DNA of 64,000 nt from Klebsiella spallanzanii. Lineage in GTDB: Bacteria; Pseudomonadota; Gammaproteobacteria; Enterobacterales; Enterobacteriaceae. This document shows positions 29,300 through 37,900 of this stretch, one piece after another; within the stretch, counting starts at the first letter, position 1; each line of letters starts with the position of its first letter. Position numbers and translations under genes: made by a program. The DNA is taken from contig NZ_CABGGS010000034.1 of the NCBI RefSeq assembly GCF_902158555.1, positions 62,001-126,000 of the forward strand, given 5' to 3'. The notes below the pieces were generated by a model that was not told where the DNA came from, did not search any database, and was given only the letters and a program-made list of their open reading frames with translations.

Positions 29300-30727
29300 A
29301 TGCAAAATAACCTTTTGATTAACGGAAAGTTAGTGGCTGGGGAAGGCGAGACGGTGCCGGTGTTTAATCCTGCCACAGGTGAAGAGATTTTATCGATTGC
29401 CGAAGCCACCGCGGCACAGGTGGATGCTGCGGTGGATGCCGCTGACCAGGCATTCTCAATCTGGAGCCAGACCACGCCGAAAACTCGCGCAGAATGCCTG
29501 CTCAGGCTGGCGGACGTGATTACCGATCATGCGCAGTCGCTGGCTGAACTGGAGTCATTTAACTGCGGCAAGCCGCTGCACTGCGTCGTCAACGATGAAC
29601 TCCCGGCGGTCGCCGATGTGTTCCGTTTTTTTGCCGGGGCGGCCCGCTGTCTGCCGGGGATGGCGGCAGGAGAGTATCTTGAAGGACACACCTCCATGAT
29701 CCGCCGCGACCCGATCGGGGTTGTTGCTTCCATCGCGCCGTGGAACTATCCGCTGATGATGGCGGCCTGGAAGTTGGCCCCGGCGCTGGCGGCGGGCAAC
29801 TGCGTGGTGATCAAACCTTCTGAAATTACCCCGTTAACCGCGCTGAAGCTGGGGGAACTGGCCAAAGATATTTTTCCTGCCGGGGTGCTTAACGTACTGT
29901 TTGGCCGCGGGGCAACCGTTGGCGATCCGCTGACGGCTCACGCTAAAGTCCGCATGGTATCATTGACCGGTTCAATTGCCACCGGGGCGCATATCATCGG
30001 CCATACTGCCTCGTCGATTAAACGCACCCACATGGAGCTGGGCGGCAAAGCGCCGGTTATTGTCTTTGATGATGCGGATATCGATGCCGTGGTGGAAGGC
30101 GTGCGGACCTTTGGCTTTTATAACGCCGGCCAGGACTGTACTGCAGCCTGTCGCATTTACGCCCAGGCCGGTATTTATGATCAACTGGTGGAGAAGTTGG
30201 GCGCGGCGGTCGCCAGCCTGAAGATGGGGTCCCCGAATGATGAAACGACCGAGCTGGGGCCATTAAGCTCACTGGCGCATCTGGAAAGAGTCAGCGCTGC
30301 TGTCGATGCCGCTCGCGCGCTGCCGCATATTCAGGTGGTCACCGGCGGTAGCAAAGCGCCGGGTAACGGCTATTACTATCAGCCCACATTGCTGGCTGGG
30401 GCGAAGCAGGAAGATGCGATTGTGCAGCGCGAGGTTTTTGGCCCGGTCGTCAGCATCACCTCGTTTGCGGATGAAGAGCAGGCGCTCAGTTGGGCCAATG
30501 ATTCTCAATATGGTCTGGCGTCGTCGGTATGGACGAAGGATGTCGGCAGAGCGCACCGCCTCAGCGCGCGCTTGCAGTATGGCTGTACCTGGATCAATAC
30601 CCACTTTATGCTGGTGAGCGAAATGCCGCACGGCGGGCAGAAACTCTCTGGGTATGGCAAAGATATGTCGATGTACGGTCTGGAGGACTATACCACTATC
30701 AGGCACGTGATGATTAAGCATGGCTAG
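29300..30727 (+). CDS. patD: Gamma-aminobutyraldehyde dehydrogenase (PatD)
   Basis: PatD oxidises 4-aminobutanal, made from putrescine by PatA, to 4-aminobutyrate with NAD+. The 475 residues match E. coli PatD (474). Catalytic residues of the aldehyde dehydrogenase family are visible: Asn149 (PWNY), Lys172 (IKPSE), Glu246 (MELGGK) and Cys280 (GQDCTAACR). It ends the ydcSTUV-patD operon, which couples import of a polyamine-like compound to its oxidation. A small hairpin (GGCAA/TTGCC, 30733-30749) follows. Confidence 0.95.
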   Translation: MQNNLLINGKLVAGEGETVPVFNPATGEEILSIAEATAAQVDAAVDAADQAFSIWSQTTPKTRAECLLRLADVITDHAQSLAELESFNCGKPLHCVVNDELPAVADVFRFFAGAARCLPGMAAGEYLEGHTSMIRRDPIGVVASIAPWNYPLMMAAWKLAPALAAGNCVVIKPSEITPLTALKLGELAKDIFPAGVLNVLFGRGATVGDPLTAHAKVRMVSLTGSIATGAHIIGHTASSIKRTHMELGGKAPVIVFDDADIDAVVEGVRTFGFYNAGQDCTAACRIYAQAGIYDQLVEKLGAAVASLKMGSPNDETTELGPLSSLAHLERVSAAVDAARALPHIQVVTGGSKAPGNGYYYQPTLLAGAKQEDAIVQREVFGPVVSITSFADEEQALSWANDSQYGLASSVWTKDVGRAHRLSARLQYGCTWINTHFMLVSEMPHGGQKLSGYGKDMSMYGLEDYTTIRHVMIKHG

Positions 30728-30803
30728 AAAACGGCAAGCGATAGTTGCCAGTGTCTAAATTAGCTTGCTAATAGTTGCTATGGCAGCGAAAGCTAAAACA
30801 GAA

Positions 30804-30977
30804 GGAGGTATTTATGAGAATATTCTCATGCCCCTTCAAGAGCTAAGCCATAATGAGTGCCGGAGATAAGCGCCGGGTGGGGTTGGTTAACCCTCTACAT
30901 CGAGGGTTCATTTACACCGCGTAATGACGATAATATTTCACCAGCCCCGGCATTGATTTGCAGGGGCTTTTTGTTTT
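30804..30977 (+). ncRNA. Candidate leader or small RNA with 10-aa ORF, switching hairpins and terminator
   Basis: A very strong ribosome site (GGAGG, 30804-30808) stands five bases before an ATG at 30814 that opens a 10-codon frame, MRIFSCPFKS, ending at 30846. The start codon lies in a perfect 16-base palindrome (30814-30829). Further on, GGGTT/AACCC (30880-30893) and AACCCTC/GAGGGTT (30889-30908) share AACCC, so only one hairpin can form at a time. An intrinsic terminator ends the element at 30943-30977. This looks like an attenuator or a small RNA, but no downstream structural gene is close. Function unknown. Confidence 0.5.
30943..30977 (+). terminator. Strong intrinsic terminator of the leader-like element
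   Basis: AGCCCC-G-GCA pairs with TGC-A-GGGGCT around a 6-base loop (one internal mismatch) and is followed by TTTTTGTTTT. Orientation is plus; the reverse strand has no U-tract. Confidence 0.88.
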
Positions 30978-31075
30978 ACTTAACTATCAACTTGCTGCTG
31001 TGATTTGACCTGCATGACGCCTTACGAAATTTATTATGTGCAGAATAATTTATTTTATGAGAAATGATTATCAGG

Positions 31076-31198
31076 CTAACGTTTTGTTTTTTTGCTCGGT
31101 AAACTCGACTGCCGACGGTCGCGAACATAAGAAATAAGATTGTAAATTGCAGCTACCAGCAAAATTAGCGCCACAATGAGAACGGCGATTCCGGACAT
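31076..31198 (-). CDS. Small single-pass membrane protein, 40 aa
   Basis: On the minus strand an ATG at 31198, preceded by GGGGTGGG, opens a 40-codon frame beginning MSGIAVLIVALILLVAAIY. One transmembrane helix (about residues 3-21) is followed by a basic, charged tail (RDRRQ...KKTKR). This is the layout of small membrane proteins commonly seen in Klebsiella genomes, without known function. The stop is at 31076-31078. Ribosome site, hydrophobicity and charge pattern support it as a gene. Confidence 0.72.
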   Translation of the reverse strand: MSGIAVLIVALILLVAAIYNLISYVRDRRQSSLPSKKTKR

Positions 31199-31532
31199 GT
31201 CCCACCCCAAAATTAAATGAGCAAAAAACAAGCTTCGCATAACTTGTGATTATGAATGTATGGTTTTATCTAAATTAACGCAAATGATATTTTTTATCAT
31301 TTATAGGGGGGTGTAGGTCTCATGTAATTTTTAATTATTTTAATTTATTGATATTTTATGTGTTTTTACGCATCGTTCTTTTCCCGGTACTCCTGTTTGG
31401 GGCAAGCTCACCAGCACTCAATCACATAAATGGATAAATTAGCATTAGAAAGAATGAACAATGACCCGCTATCACCAGAGGCGTATTGGCGTCAGTAGAT
31501 GAAGGGGGGGATTTGACATTCTAAGCCCGCTC
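31199..31532. other. AT-rich intergenic stretch without a supported gene
   Basis: This 334-base stretch is AT-rich (for example 31328-31368). It contains the likely promoter of the leftward 40-aa gene but no reading frame with a ribosome site. A 22-codon frame at 31430-31498 lacks one and was rejected. Confidence 0.6.
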
Positions 31533-31577
31533 ATGCGAACATCCGGCGCAATTTGTTGCCTTGAAGTTGAAATTGTT

Positions 31578-31817
31578 TTGAAAAAAATAGCGTGTTTTCT
31601 TTTTGTGGCGGGTGCCACAGTCATTCTCTACGGAAATATTCCCGCCAAACATATTATCGGATGTGAAAAACAGGGCGTTCCAGAATCTGTCTGCGTTGCT
31701 GCTGAGTGGGATAGTGAAAAAGTCGATCTGCTACCGGCCTGGAATCCTGACGTCAGGAAGCTGATTGTCGCGCAAAAGAGCGTATCTGCTGCCGGTGAGG
31801 ACTCTTTCAAATTGTAA
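31578..31817 (+). CDS. Small membrane-anchored or exported protein, function unknown
   Basis: A frame open from an ATG at 31533 encodes a protein whose hydrophobic segment starts at a TTG at 31578 (KKIACFLFVAGATVILYG). From the TTG the product is 79 residues, with a signal anchor and a soluble, charged tail containing two cysteines (GCEKQGVPESVC). Starting at 31533 adds 15 residues with no ribosome site; the TTG start also has only a weak GAAG. A bidirectional terminator follows the stop directly, which supports a real transcript. No family was recognised. Confidence 0.5.
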   Translation: MKKIACFLFVAGATVILYGNIPAKHIIGCEKQGVPESVCVAAEWDSEKVDLLPAWNPDVRKLIVAQKSVSAAGEDSFKL

Positions 31818-31845
31818 AAAAGCAGCCTTTAAAGGCTGCTTTTTT
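31816..31845. terminator. Bidirectional terminator
   Basis: AGCAGCC-TTTAAA-GGCTGCT is flanked by A5 on the left and T6 on the right. It can end the plus-strand small gene and the minus-strand yncL. Confidence 0.88.
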
Positions 31846-31866
31846 AGGTTTCATTGCTGAATAAGA

Positions 31867-31962
31867 TCAGTAAAACCAACCAAAACGAACGGATAACAGG
31901 CCGATTAGCGCAAGTGCTGCGCCGACATTAATCAGAATAACGGTTTTGCTGGAAACATCCAT
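31867..31962 (-). CDS. yncL: YncL small membrane protein, 31 aa
   Basis: A 31-codon frame starts MDVSSKTVILINVGAA and ends VRFGWFY. It has the length of E. coli YncL and matches its pattern (MNVSSRTVVLIN ... MRFGWFI). One transmembrane helix spans most of the protein. AAAGGTGG about four bases before the ATG is a good ribosome site. As in E. coli it lies between patD and ortT. Its role is unknown; E. coli YncL is a verified inner-membrane protein. Confidence 0.88.
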   Translation of the reverse strand: MDVSSKTVILINVGAALALIGLLSVRFGWFY

Positions 31963-32160
31963 AACGCCACCTTTATGAGTAAGCCTCTACAGGTATAGTA
32001 CGAGGTCAAAGGTTGCGCTATCGGACAAAGCCGAATCAGGCTCTTTTCTGAAAATTAACCCTGGTAACCGTTTTATAATGCCATAATCTCTGACGTACTC
32101 TGGGGTGCGAAAAAAGCATCGCGTTACGCGAAAATGCTTATCAGGGAAGGAAGAAGAAAA

Positions 32161-32334
32161 ATGACTTTATACCAGAAAATGCTTGTTTTTTATGCGGTTA
32201 TGGGTTGTATCTGCGCCGTAATAAGCTGGTTCTTAACTAAAGAGAGCCGCTGGGTCCGCCTGCTGGCGGCGTTGCTGATTGGTGCAACCTGGCCGTTCAG
32301 TTTTCCGATGGCGCTGCTGGTCTCGTTGTTCTGA
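32161..32334 (+). CDS. ortT: OrtT orphan membrane toxin
   Basis: The 57-residue product equals E. coli OrtT (YdcX) in length and shares LYQ-MLVFYAVM, ITWFL-like and VGATWP-SFP-ALL-SLF stretches. OrtT resembles the GhoT toxin, has two membrane segments, and has been described as acting without an antitoxin to reduce growth under stress. GGAAGGAAG precedes the ATG at 32161. No antitoxin frame is visible next to it. Confidence 0.92.
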   Translation: MTLYQKMLVFYAVMGCICAVISWFLTKESRWVRLLAALLIGATWPFSFPMALLVSLF

Positions 32335-32405
32335 TTTAAAAATGGGTAGTCAAGGTTACGTGATGACTGTATAAAAAAACAGTTATCACTAACGGATGCT
32401 ATTCG

Positions 32406-33206
32406 ATGAACAGTTTTTATTCCTCTGAGGCTGGCGCTACCGTGCGTTGGCTCGATCTGCCCGGTGAGGGTGAACCCATCGTGTTTATCCACGGTCTGGG
32501 CTGCGCCTCTACCTATGACTATCCTCGCGTTGCCGCGGACCCGGCGCTGGTTGGGCGGCGCACGATTCTTGTCGATTTACCCGGTTACGGATACAGCGAT
32601 AAACCTCAGCCCTTCGGCTACCGCACAAGCGATCAGGCCAAAGTAGTGGTCGAGCTGCTGGATCACTTATCGCTGACACGCTGCTATTTATATGGTCACA
32701 GCATGGGCGGCAGCATTGCGATAGAAGCGGCGGAACTCCTCGCTGAACGAGTGCTGGGATTGTTGGTGGCCGAGCCTAATTTGTATCCTGGCGGCGGAAT
32801 GTATAGCAGGCGCATCGCCGAGCAAACGGAAGAACGCTTTATTCATTGTGGCTATGCACAGATGTTGTCGTCAGAAACCTCTCCGTGGGCAGGCTGTTTG
32901 CAAAATAGCGCCCCCTGGGCGGTATGGCGCGGTGCGACCTGTCTGGTGAAGGGCGTTAATCCCGGCTGGTTTACGCGATTTATCAATTTATCCTGCGCGA
33001 AAGCCCTGATTTACGGCGAGCTTTCTCTTCCGGCCCGTGAGGCGAGTGATGTTTCGGCCCGAGGGATCCCGCTGTTTATCGTGCCCCTGGCAGGGCACTC
33101 AATGGCATGGGAAAACCCATCAGCGCTGGCCCGAACGGTGGCCGAATTTTACTTTAGCGCTGAGGCAGAACGTCAGATTAACGATGTGGTCTTCAATAAG
33201 CCGTGA
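32406..33206 (+). CDS. Alpha/beta-hydrolase
   Basis: The 266-residue protein shows the alpha/beta-hydrolase core: oxyanion motif FIHGLG (residues 27-32), nucleophile elbow GHSMGG with Ser99, and a late His231 (PLAGHSM). No signal peptide is present, so it is cytoplasmic. The substrate is unknown. It ends three bases before the convergent aldehyde dehydrogenase. The ribosome site is weak. Confidence 0.82.
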   Translation: MNSFYSSEAGATVRWLDLPGEGEPIVFIHGLGCASTYDYPRVAADPALVGRRTILVDLPGYGYSDKPQPFGYRTSDQAKVVVELLDHLSLTRCYLYGHSMGGSIAIEAAELLAERVLGLLVAEPNLYPGGGMYSRRIAEQTEERFIHCGYAQMLSSETSPWAGCLQNSAPWAVWRGATCLVKGVNPGWFTRFINLSCAKALIYGELSLPAREASDVSARGIPLFIVPLAGHSMAWENPSALARTVAEFYFSAEAERQINDVVFNKP

Positions 33207-33209
33207 GGC

Positions 33210-34643
33210 TTAAAACGGTAGCTCACGCGCGAGCGTTTGCAGCGTTATCCAGCGTAATTCGGTAAATTCGGCAATCCCCGCGCGTCCGCCAAAACGGCCA
33301 TAGCCTGACGATTTGCAGCCGCCGAACGGCATTTGAGCTTCATCGTGCACTGTGGGGCCGTTGATATGGCAAATGCCGGTTTGTAGATTTTGCGCCAGGT
33401 TCCATGCCCGGGCGCTGTCCCGACTGTAGACCGCTGATGAGAGACCATATTCACTTTCGTTGGCGACGGCCAGCGCTTCCGTTTCATCCTGAACGCGAAT
33501 AATCGATTTCACCGGGCCAAAGGACTCTTCACGCCAGATGCGCATCTCTCGGGTCACACCATCCAGCAGCGTGGCGCGCATTTGCGTTGAACTGGCCGTG
33601 CCGCCGGTTAACAAGCGCGCGCCTTTTGCCAGCGCATCTTCAATTAACGCGTTGCAGCGGGCTACGGTTTTCATATCCACTACCGGGCCGAGAAGGCCGG
33701 CGGGCAGGGCTGCGGCCCGCCTGGCCAGCAGAGAGACAAATTCGTCAGCGATGGCGTTATCAACGATGATTCGCTCGGTCGACATACAGATTTGCCCGGC
33801 ATTGGCGAATGCGCCAAAAATTGCGCCTGCCGCTGCCTGCTCGAGGTCGGCGTCATCCAGTACCAGCAGCGGCGCTTTGCCACCCAGCTCAAGCACCGCC
33901 GGTTTCAGATGTTCGCCGCAGGTGCGGGCGATAATTCTTCCCACCGGCGTCGAACCCGTGAAGTTGATACGGCGCACGGCGGGATGGGCAATCAGTGATT
34001 CTACCAGCGCAGGCGCGTCAGCGGGGGCGCAGGTCAGATAGTTAACCACCCCTGCGGGAAAGCCCGCCGCCGCCAGGGCATCGATAATCAGCCCCTGGCT
34101 TGCCGGTGAGAGTTCTGCGCCCTTGAGAATCACCGTATTGCCGCAGGCCAGCGGCGTGGCGATAGCGCGGGTCGCGAGGATTAACGGCGCGTTCCACGGC
34201 GCGATACCGAGCACCACGCCAGCCCCCTGACGGATCCCCATCGCCAGGTTTCCCGGCAGGTTGGATGGGATAACTTGTCCCTCGATTTGCGTGGTCAACG
34301 CGGCGGCTTCGCGCAGGATATCGGCGGCCAGATGAACGTTAAAACCGGCCCAGTGGGCGGTAGCACCGGTTTCTGCCGCCATCGCGGCAATAAATTTAGC
34401 CTCACGGCGCAGCATCTCCTCTGCGGCTTCCAGCAGCAAGCGTCGCCGCTCGGCGGGTACCGTTTCCCGCCATTGCAGGAAAGCCGCGGCCGCTGTATCT
34501 GCGCAGTGCCGGGCGTCATTCTGGCTTGCGGCACTGGCAACGGAGGCCGTCTCTTCCGTTAGCGGGTTGCGGCGGGTAAAGGTGGCGTGATTTTCGGCAT
34601 CGTGCCACTGACCATTGGTGTACAGATTGCAGGTTATTGTCAT
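33210..34643 (-). CDS. NAD-dependent aldehyde dehydrogenase, aromatic aldehyde type
   Basis: The 477-residue protein has the aldehyde dehydrogenase residues Asn151 (PWNAP), Glu252 (LELGGK) and Cys286 (GQICMSTE). The NAGQICMST and LKGAELSP stretches resemble salicylaldehyde or vanillin dehydrogenases more than betaine-type enzymes; the substrate is an inference. AGGAG before the ATG at 34643 fixes the start, 22 codons inside the open frame. It is divergent from a DppA-like gene. Confidence 0.85.
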   Translation of the reverse strand: MTITCNLYTNGQWHDAENHATFTRRNPLTEETASVASAASQNDARHCADTAAAAFLQWRETVPAERRRLLLEAAEEMLRREAKFIAAMAAETGATAHWAGFNVHLAADILREAAALTTQIEGQVIPSNLPGNLAMGIRQGAGVVLGIAPWNAPLILATRAIATPLACGNTVILKGAELSPASQGLIIDALAAAGFPAGVVNYLTCAPADAPALVESLIAHPAVRRINFTGSTPVGRIIARTCGEHLKPAVLELGGKAPLLVLDDADLEQAAAGAIFGAFANAGQICMSTERIIVDNAIADEFVSLLARRAAALPAGLLGPVVDMKTVARCNALIEDALAKGARLLTGGTASSTQMRATLLDGVTREMRIWREESFGPVKSIIRVQDETEALAVANESEYGLSSAVYSRDSARAWNLAQNLQTGICHINGPTVHDEAQMPFGGCKSSGYGRFGGRAGIAEFTELRWITLQTLARELPF

Positions 34644-34915
34644 TGTAAGCGTCTCCTGACGTTGCGTTTTTTCCGAGTGTATCGGTTTCCATCGCCTCCA
34701 GGAGGGCACGGGGCGGTTATCGCCCTCTTTTTTCCTAACCTTTCGCAGTCCTCACATTTATTGGTGAAATTGATGATGAAAAAAACGGCTGATGTTGAAT
34801 TAATCGGCTAAAACGCAGTATTTAGCATAACCTGATAGCAATTGATTATTTGCCGGTTGAATGTACCTGTGCTGTTATTAAGGCTCTTATAACAATATTC
34901 ATAAGGCTTATAACC

Positions 34916-36514
34916 ATGTCTACAGGGAAAACGCTTCTTGCGCTGGCGTTGAGCGCGCTATTGCCAGCGGCAAGTGCCTGGGCGGCGGGGAACGATACGC
35001 TTGTTTATTGCTCCGAAGCTTCACCAGAATCTTTCAACCCGCAGATTGCCAGCTCCGGCCCATCCTTCGTTGCCAGTTCACAGGTGCTTTATAACCGCCT
35101 GATCAACTTTGATCCGGTCAAAAATACGCCGATTCCGTCACTGGCGACCGAATGGACCGTTTCCCCGGATGGTAAAACCTGGACTTTCACCCTGCGCAAG
35201 GGCGTACAGTTCAACAGCAACAAATACTTCAAGCCGACCCGCGATTTCAACGCCGATGATGTGCTGTTCTCGGTACTGCGTCAGAAGGATGAGAAACACC
35301 CGTACCATAATGTTTCTCAAGGGAGTTATGAATATTTCCACGACGTTGGGCTGGATAAGCTGATTAAAGAAGTCAAAAAGATCGATGACTACCACGTTCA
35401 GTTTGTGCTGAACGAGCCAAACGCGGCCTTCCTCGCCGACTGGGGAATGGATTTTGCGTCGATTCTTTCTGCCGAATATGGCGAGGCGATGCTGAAAAAA
35501 GGCACGCCGGAGTATGTTGATACCTGGCCAATCGGTACGGGGCCTTACGCGCTACAACAGTATAAAGTGGACTCGTTGATCCGCTATATCGCCAATCCGC
35601 ATTACTGGGATGGCGAAGTGCCGACTAAGCACCTGATTTTCTCCATCACGCCAAACGTTGAGACGCGTCTGGCGAAGCTGCAAACCAATGAATGCCAGAT
35701 TATTCCCGCGCCGTCGCCGGTACAGTTCCCGGTGATTAAAAGCAATAAAGACCTGGCCCTGCACTCGGTGGAGGCGCTCAACGTCGGCTATCTGGCGTTT
35801 AATACGGAGAAAAAGCCGTTTGATAATGTCCTGGTGCGTCAGGCGCTAAATTATGCAACAGACAAACAGGCGATCGTTAAAGCGGTTTTCCTGGACTCCG
35901 GTAGCGTGGCGAAATCACCAATTCCGGCCAATATGCTCGGTTACAAGAAAGATCTGCCGGATTACGGCTATGACCCGCAAAAAGCGAAAGAGTTGCTCAA
36001 GCAGGCCGGACTGGAAAAGGGCGCGGAAGTGACCTTGTGGTCGATGCCGGTGCAGCGTCCGTACAACCCCAATTCACGTCGTATTGCCGAGATGATCCAG
36101 AATGACTGGAGCAAGGTCGGCATTAAAGCCAAAATCGTCACTTACGAGTGGGGTGAATATCTTTCCGGGATGCGTAAAGGTGAGCACGACGGCGCGCTAT
36201 TTGGCTGGATGTCTGACAACGGCGATCCGGACAACTTCGCCGGTACCTTGCTAAGCTGCGACAACATTAAAACCGGCTCTAACGTCGCCCGCTGGTGTGA
36301 TAAATCCTACGATGCGCTGGTGAAAAAGGCTATCCTGGTGAGCGACCCGCAGGAGCGCGCGAAGCTGTATGGTCAGGCGCAGGAGATTTTTTATCAGCAG
36401 GCCCCGTGGATAACTCTGGCGACCGGGAAAACCTTCTACGCAACGCGCAGCAACGTCAGTGGCTATAGCGTGAGTCTGATGGGCAGCGATTTTTCCAAAG
36501 TAAAACTGAATTAA
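34916..36514 (+). CDS. Second DppA-like periplasmic peptide-binding protein
   Basis: The 532-residue product starts with a signal peptide (cleavage near AWA|AG, residues 23-24) and then follows DppA and the binding protein at 7316 closely (YCSEASPESFNPQ, LRKGVQFNSNKYFKPTRDFN, WSMPVQRPYNPNSRR). It also lacks permease and ATPase genes nearby. The start at 34916 places the signal peptide at the N terminus; the frame is open 22 codons upstream. It probably widens the substrate range of a dipeptide permease encoded elsewhere. Confidence 0.9.
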   Translation: MSTGKTLLALALSALLPAASAWAAGNDTLVYCSEASPESFNPQIASSGPSFVASSQVLYNRLINFDPVKNTPIPSLATEWTVSPDGKTWTFTLRKGVQFNSNKYFKPTRDFNADDVLFSVLRQKDEKHPYHNVSQGSYEYFHDVGLDKLIKEVKKIDDYHVQFVLNEPNAAFLADWGMDFASILSAEYGEAMLKKGTPEYVDTWPIGTGPYALQQYKVDSLIRYIANPHYWDGEVPTKHLIFSITPNVETRLAKLQTNECQIIPAPSPVQFPVIKSNKDLALHSVEALNVGYLAFNTEKKPFDNVLVRQALNYATDKQAIVKAVFLDSGSVAKSPIPANMLGYKKDLPDYGYDPQKAKELLKQAGLEKGAEVTLWSMPVQRPYNPNSRRIAEMIQNDWSKVGIKAKIVTYEWGEYLSGMRKGEHDGALFGWMSDNGDPDNFAGTLLSCDNIKTGSNVARWCDKSYDALVKKAILVSDPQERAKLYGQAQEIFYQQAPWITLATGKTFYATRSNVSGYSVSLMGSDFSKVKLN

Positions 36515-36531
36515 GCCGCAAGGAGAAAAGA

Positions 36532-36765
36532 ATGCTACATCTGGATGAAGTGATCGCCCGCGTGGATGCCACGATTGCGGAAGGCGTCATTACCCATATG
36601 AATGAACTGCTGATCGCGCTGAGCGATGACGCTGAGCTGGGACGCGAAGAGCGCTATGCTCAGCAGCAGCGTCTGCGAAATGCTATCGCTCATCATGGTC
36701 GCCAGCAGCATGAAGAGCAGGAAGCGCGCCGCGAGCAGTTGACCCGTGGCGGCGAAATTCATTAA
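36532..36765 (+). CDS. ydcY: YdcY, DUF2526 protein
   Basis: The 77 residues match E. coli YdcY in length and sequence (HLDEVIARVDA, ELLIALSDDAELGRE, RLRNAIAHHGR). It is a small, charged, probably helical cytoplasmic protein of unknown function. AGGAG lies seven bases upstream. Here it follows the DppA-like gene by 17 bases, so it may be cotranscribed with it, unlike E. coli where ortT precedes it. Confidence 0.93.
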   Translation: MLHLDEVIARVDATIAEGVITHMNELLIALSDDAELGREERYAQQQRLRNAIAHHGRQQHEEQEARREQLTRGGEIH

Positions 36766-36772
36766 ATCGCTG

Positions 36773-37222
36773 TTAAAACTGGCGTCTGGCCACCAGCCAG
36801 GCGCCTATCACCAGCATTACCGCGCCGCACAATGGGCCAATCAGGGCGCGAACCGGCACGTCGTGCGCACGGATCAGATCAATCACCAGCCCGCCAACCA
36901 GCTGGCTGGCAATCAATACCGCAATGGTGGTTGCCGCCCCGACGTTTTGGTAGCCGCTGATGCTGGCAAAAACAAAGAACGACCCCAGAAGGCCGGGAAT
37001 GAGTGTCCACCACTTCACGCTGCCCGCCAGCTCCTGAAAGCCCGCAGCGCCGTGCTTCAGCATCAGAATCGTCACAAAAATCACGATACCGACCAGCGAG
37101 TTAAGCAGCATAGCGATAAGAATGGTAGAAGCGGATTGGGTAATCCGCACCATCAGCGTGTTTTGTAGCACCAGCCCAACACCCGCGGCAATTAAACAGG
37201 CCAGGGTCAGCGTCTGATTCAT
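36773..37222 (-). CDS. ydcZ: YdcZ, DMT/DUF606 inner-membrane protein
   Basis: The 149 residues equal E. coli YdcZ and match throughout (GLVLQNTLMVRITQSAS, FFVFASISGYQNVGAATTIAVL). Five hydrophobic segments are present. It belongs to the DUF606 group of small drug/metabolite transporters; the substrate is unknown. Its start overlaps the stop of mnaT by four bases, so the two genes form an operon. Confidence 0.93.
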   Translation of the reverse strand: MNQTLTLACLIAAGVGLVLQNTLMVRITQSASTILIAMLLNSLVGIVIFVTILMLKHGAAGFQELAGSVKWWTLIPGLLGSFFVFASISGYQNVGAATTIAVLIASQLVGGLVIDLIRAHDVPVRALIGPLCGAVMLVIGAWLVARRQF

Positions 37223-37737
37223 GCGCTACCGTCCGGATCGCGGCGATCGTCGAGCTGCAATTGCATAAACGTCAGATCCAGCCAGCGGCCAAATTTAGTC
37301 CCTACCTGCGGCATGCGTCCGGTGGTGATGAAGCCCAGGGTTTCATGCAGATGCAAAGAGGCCTGATTCTGTGCTTCGATGCCGGCCACCATGACGTGTT
37401 TATTTAATCGTTTGGCTTCCGCGATTAACGCAACCAGCAGGCTGCGGCCCAGACCTTTACCCTGATGCTCGGGATGAACATAAACCGAATGCTCGACGGT
37501 ATGGCGGAAGCCGTCAAAGGCGCGCCAGTCGCCAAAGGAAGAGTAGCCGGTAATAACGCCGTTTTCTTCACTGACCAGCACCGGATATCCGGCAAACTGC
37601 CGGGCTTCAAACCAGGCAATGCGGTTGTCGGTATCGACGGTTTTGTCGTTCCAGATAGCGGCAGTATGAACGACCGCATGGTTGTAGATTTCAGCGATTG
37701 CGGCGCAATCGTCTTTGCTGGCATAGCGGATGCTCAT
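37219..37737 (-). CDS. mnaT: MnaT (YncA), methionine-type N-acetyltransferase
   Basis: This 172-residue GNAT enzyme matches E. coli MnaT (172), which acetylates methionine, methionine analogues such as sulfoximine, and phenylalanine. The acetyl-CoA loop is HQGKGLGRSLL. The ATG at 37737 follows GAGG and fits the E. coli start; the frame is open eight codons upstream. A candidate promoter has TTATTG at 37783-37788 and TATAGT at 37760-37765 (minus strand, 17-base spacer). The -10 lies in a motif repeated at the divergent XRE gene. Confidence 0.94.
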   Translation of the reverse strand: MSIRYASKDDCAAIAEIYNHAVVHTAAIWNDKTVDTDNRIAWFEARQFAGYPVLVSEENGVITGYSSFGDWRAFDGFRHTVEHSVYVHPEHQGKGLGRSLLVALIAEAKRLNKHVMVAGIEAQNQASLHLHETLGFITTGRMPQVGTKFGRWLDLTFMQLQLDDRRDPDGSA

Positions 37738-37757
37738 GGCAAACCTCAAACGTTTGT

Positions 37758-37777
37758 ACACTATAGTAGTACGATAT
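37758..37777 (-). promoter_or_regulatory. Operator-like motif over the mnaT -10 box
   Basis: ACACTATAGTAGTACGATAT on the plus strand matches 17 of 20 bases of the motif at 37881-37900. It contains the mnaT -10 box. Likely target of the divergent XRE-cupin regulator. Confidence 0.5.
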
Positions 37778-37861
37778 TATTACAATAATGTACGCAGGGC
37801 TGTCATCTGCTTTGGTCATAATATTTTATTATGTCGCGCTATACCGCTCGCTGCGACCCGC

Positions 37862-37900
37862 TTGTTGCTGCCAGATTCATACACTATAGTGTCACGATAT
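37862..37900 (+). promoter_or_regulatory. Promoter and operator-like motif of the XRE-cupin gene
   Basis: TTGTTG (37862-37867), a 17-base spacer and TATAGT (37885-37890) form a good sigma-70 promoter. Its expected transcription start is within two or three bases of the ATG at 37899, so the mRNA may lack a leader. The perfect palindrome ACACTATAGTGT (37881-37892) covers the -10 box. Confidence 0.5.

Noticed and set aside
31430-31498. 22-codon frame in the AT-rich gap (MDKLALERMNNDPLSPEAYWRQ region)
   Set aside because: No ribosome site or terminator; could be a gene fragment, but this cannot be supported.
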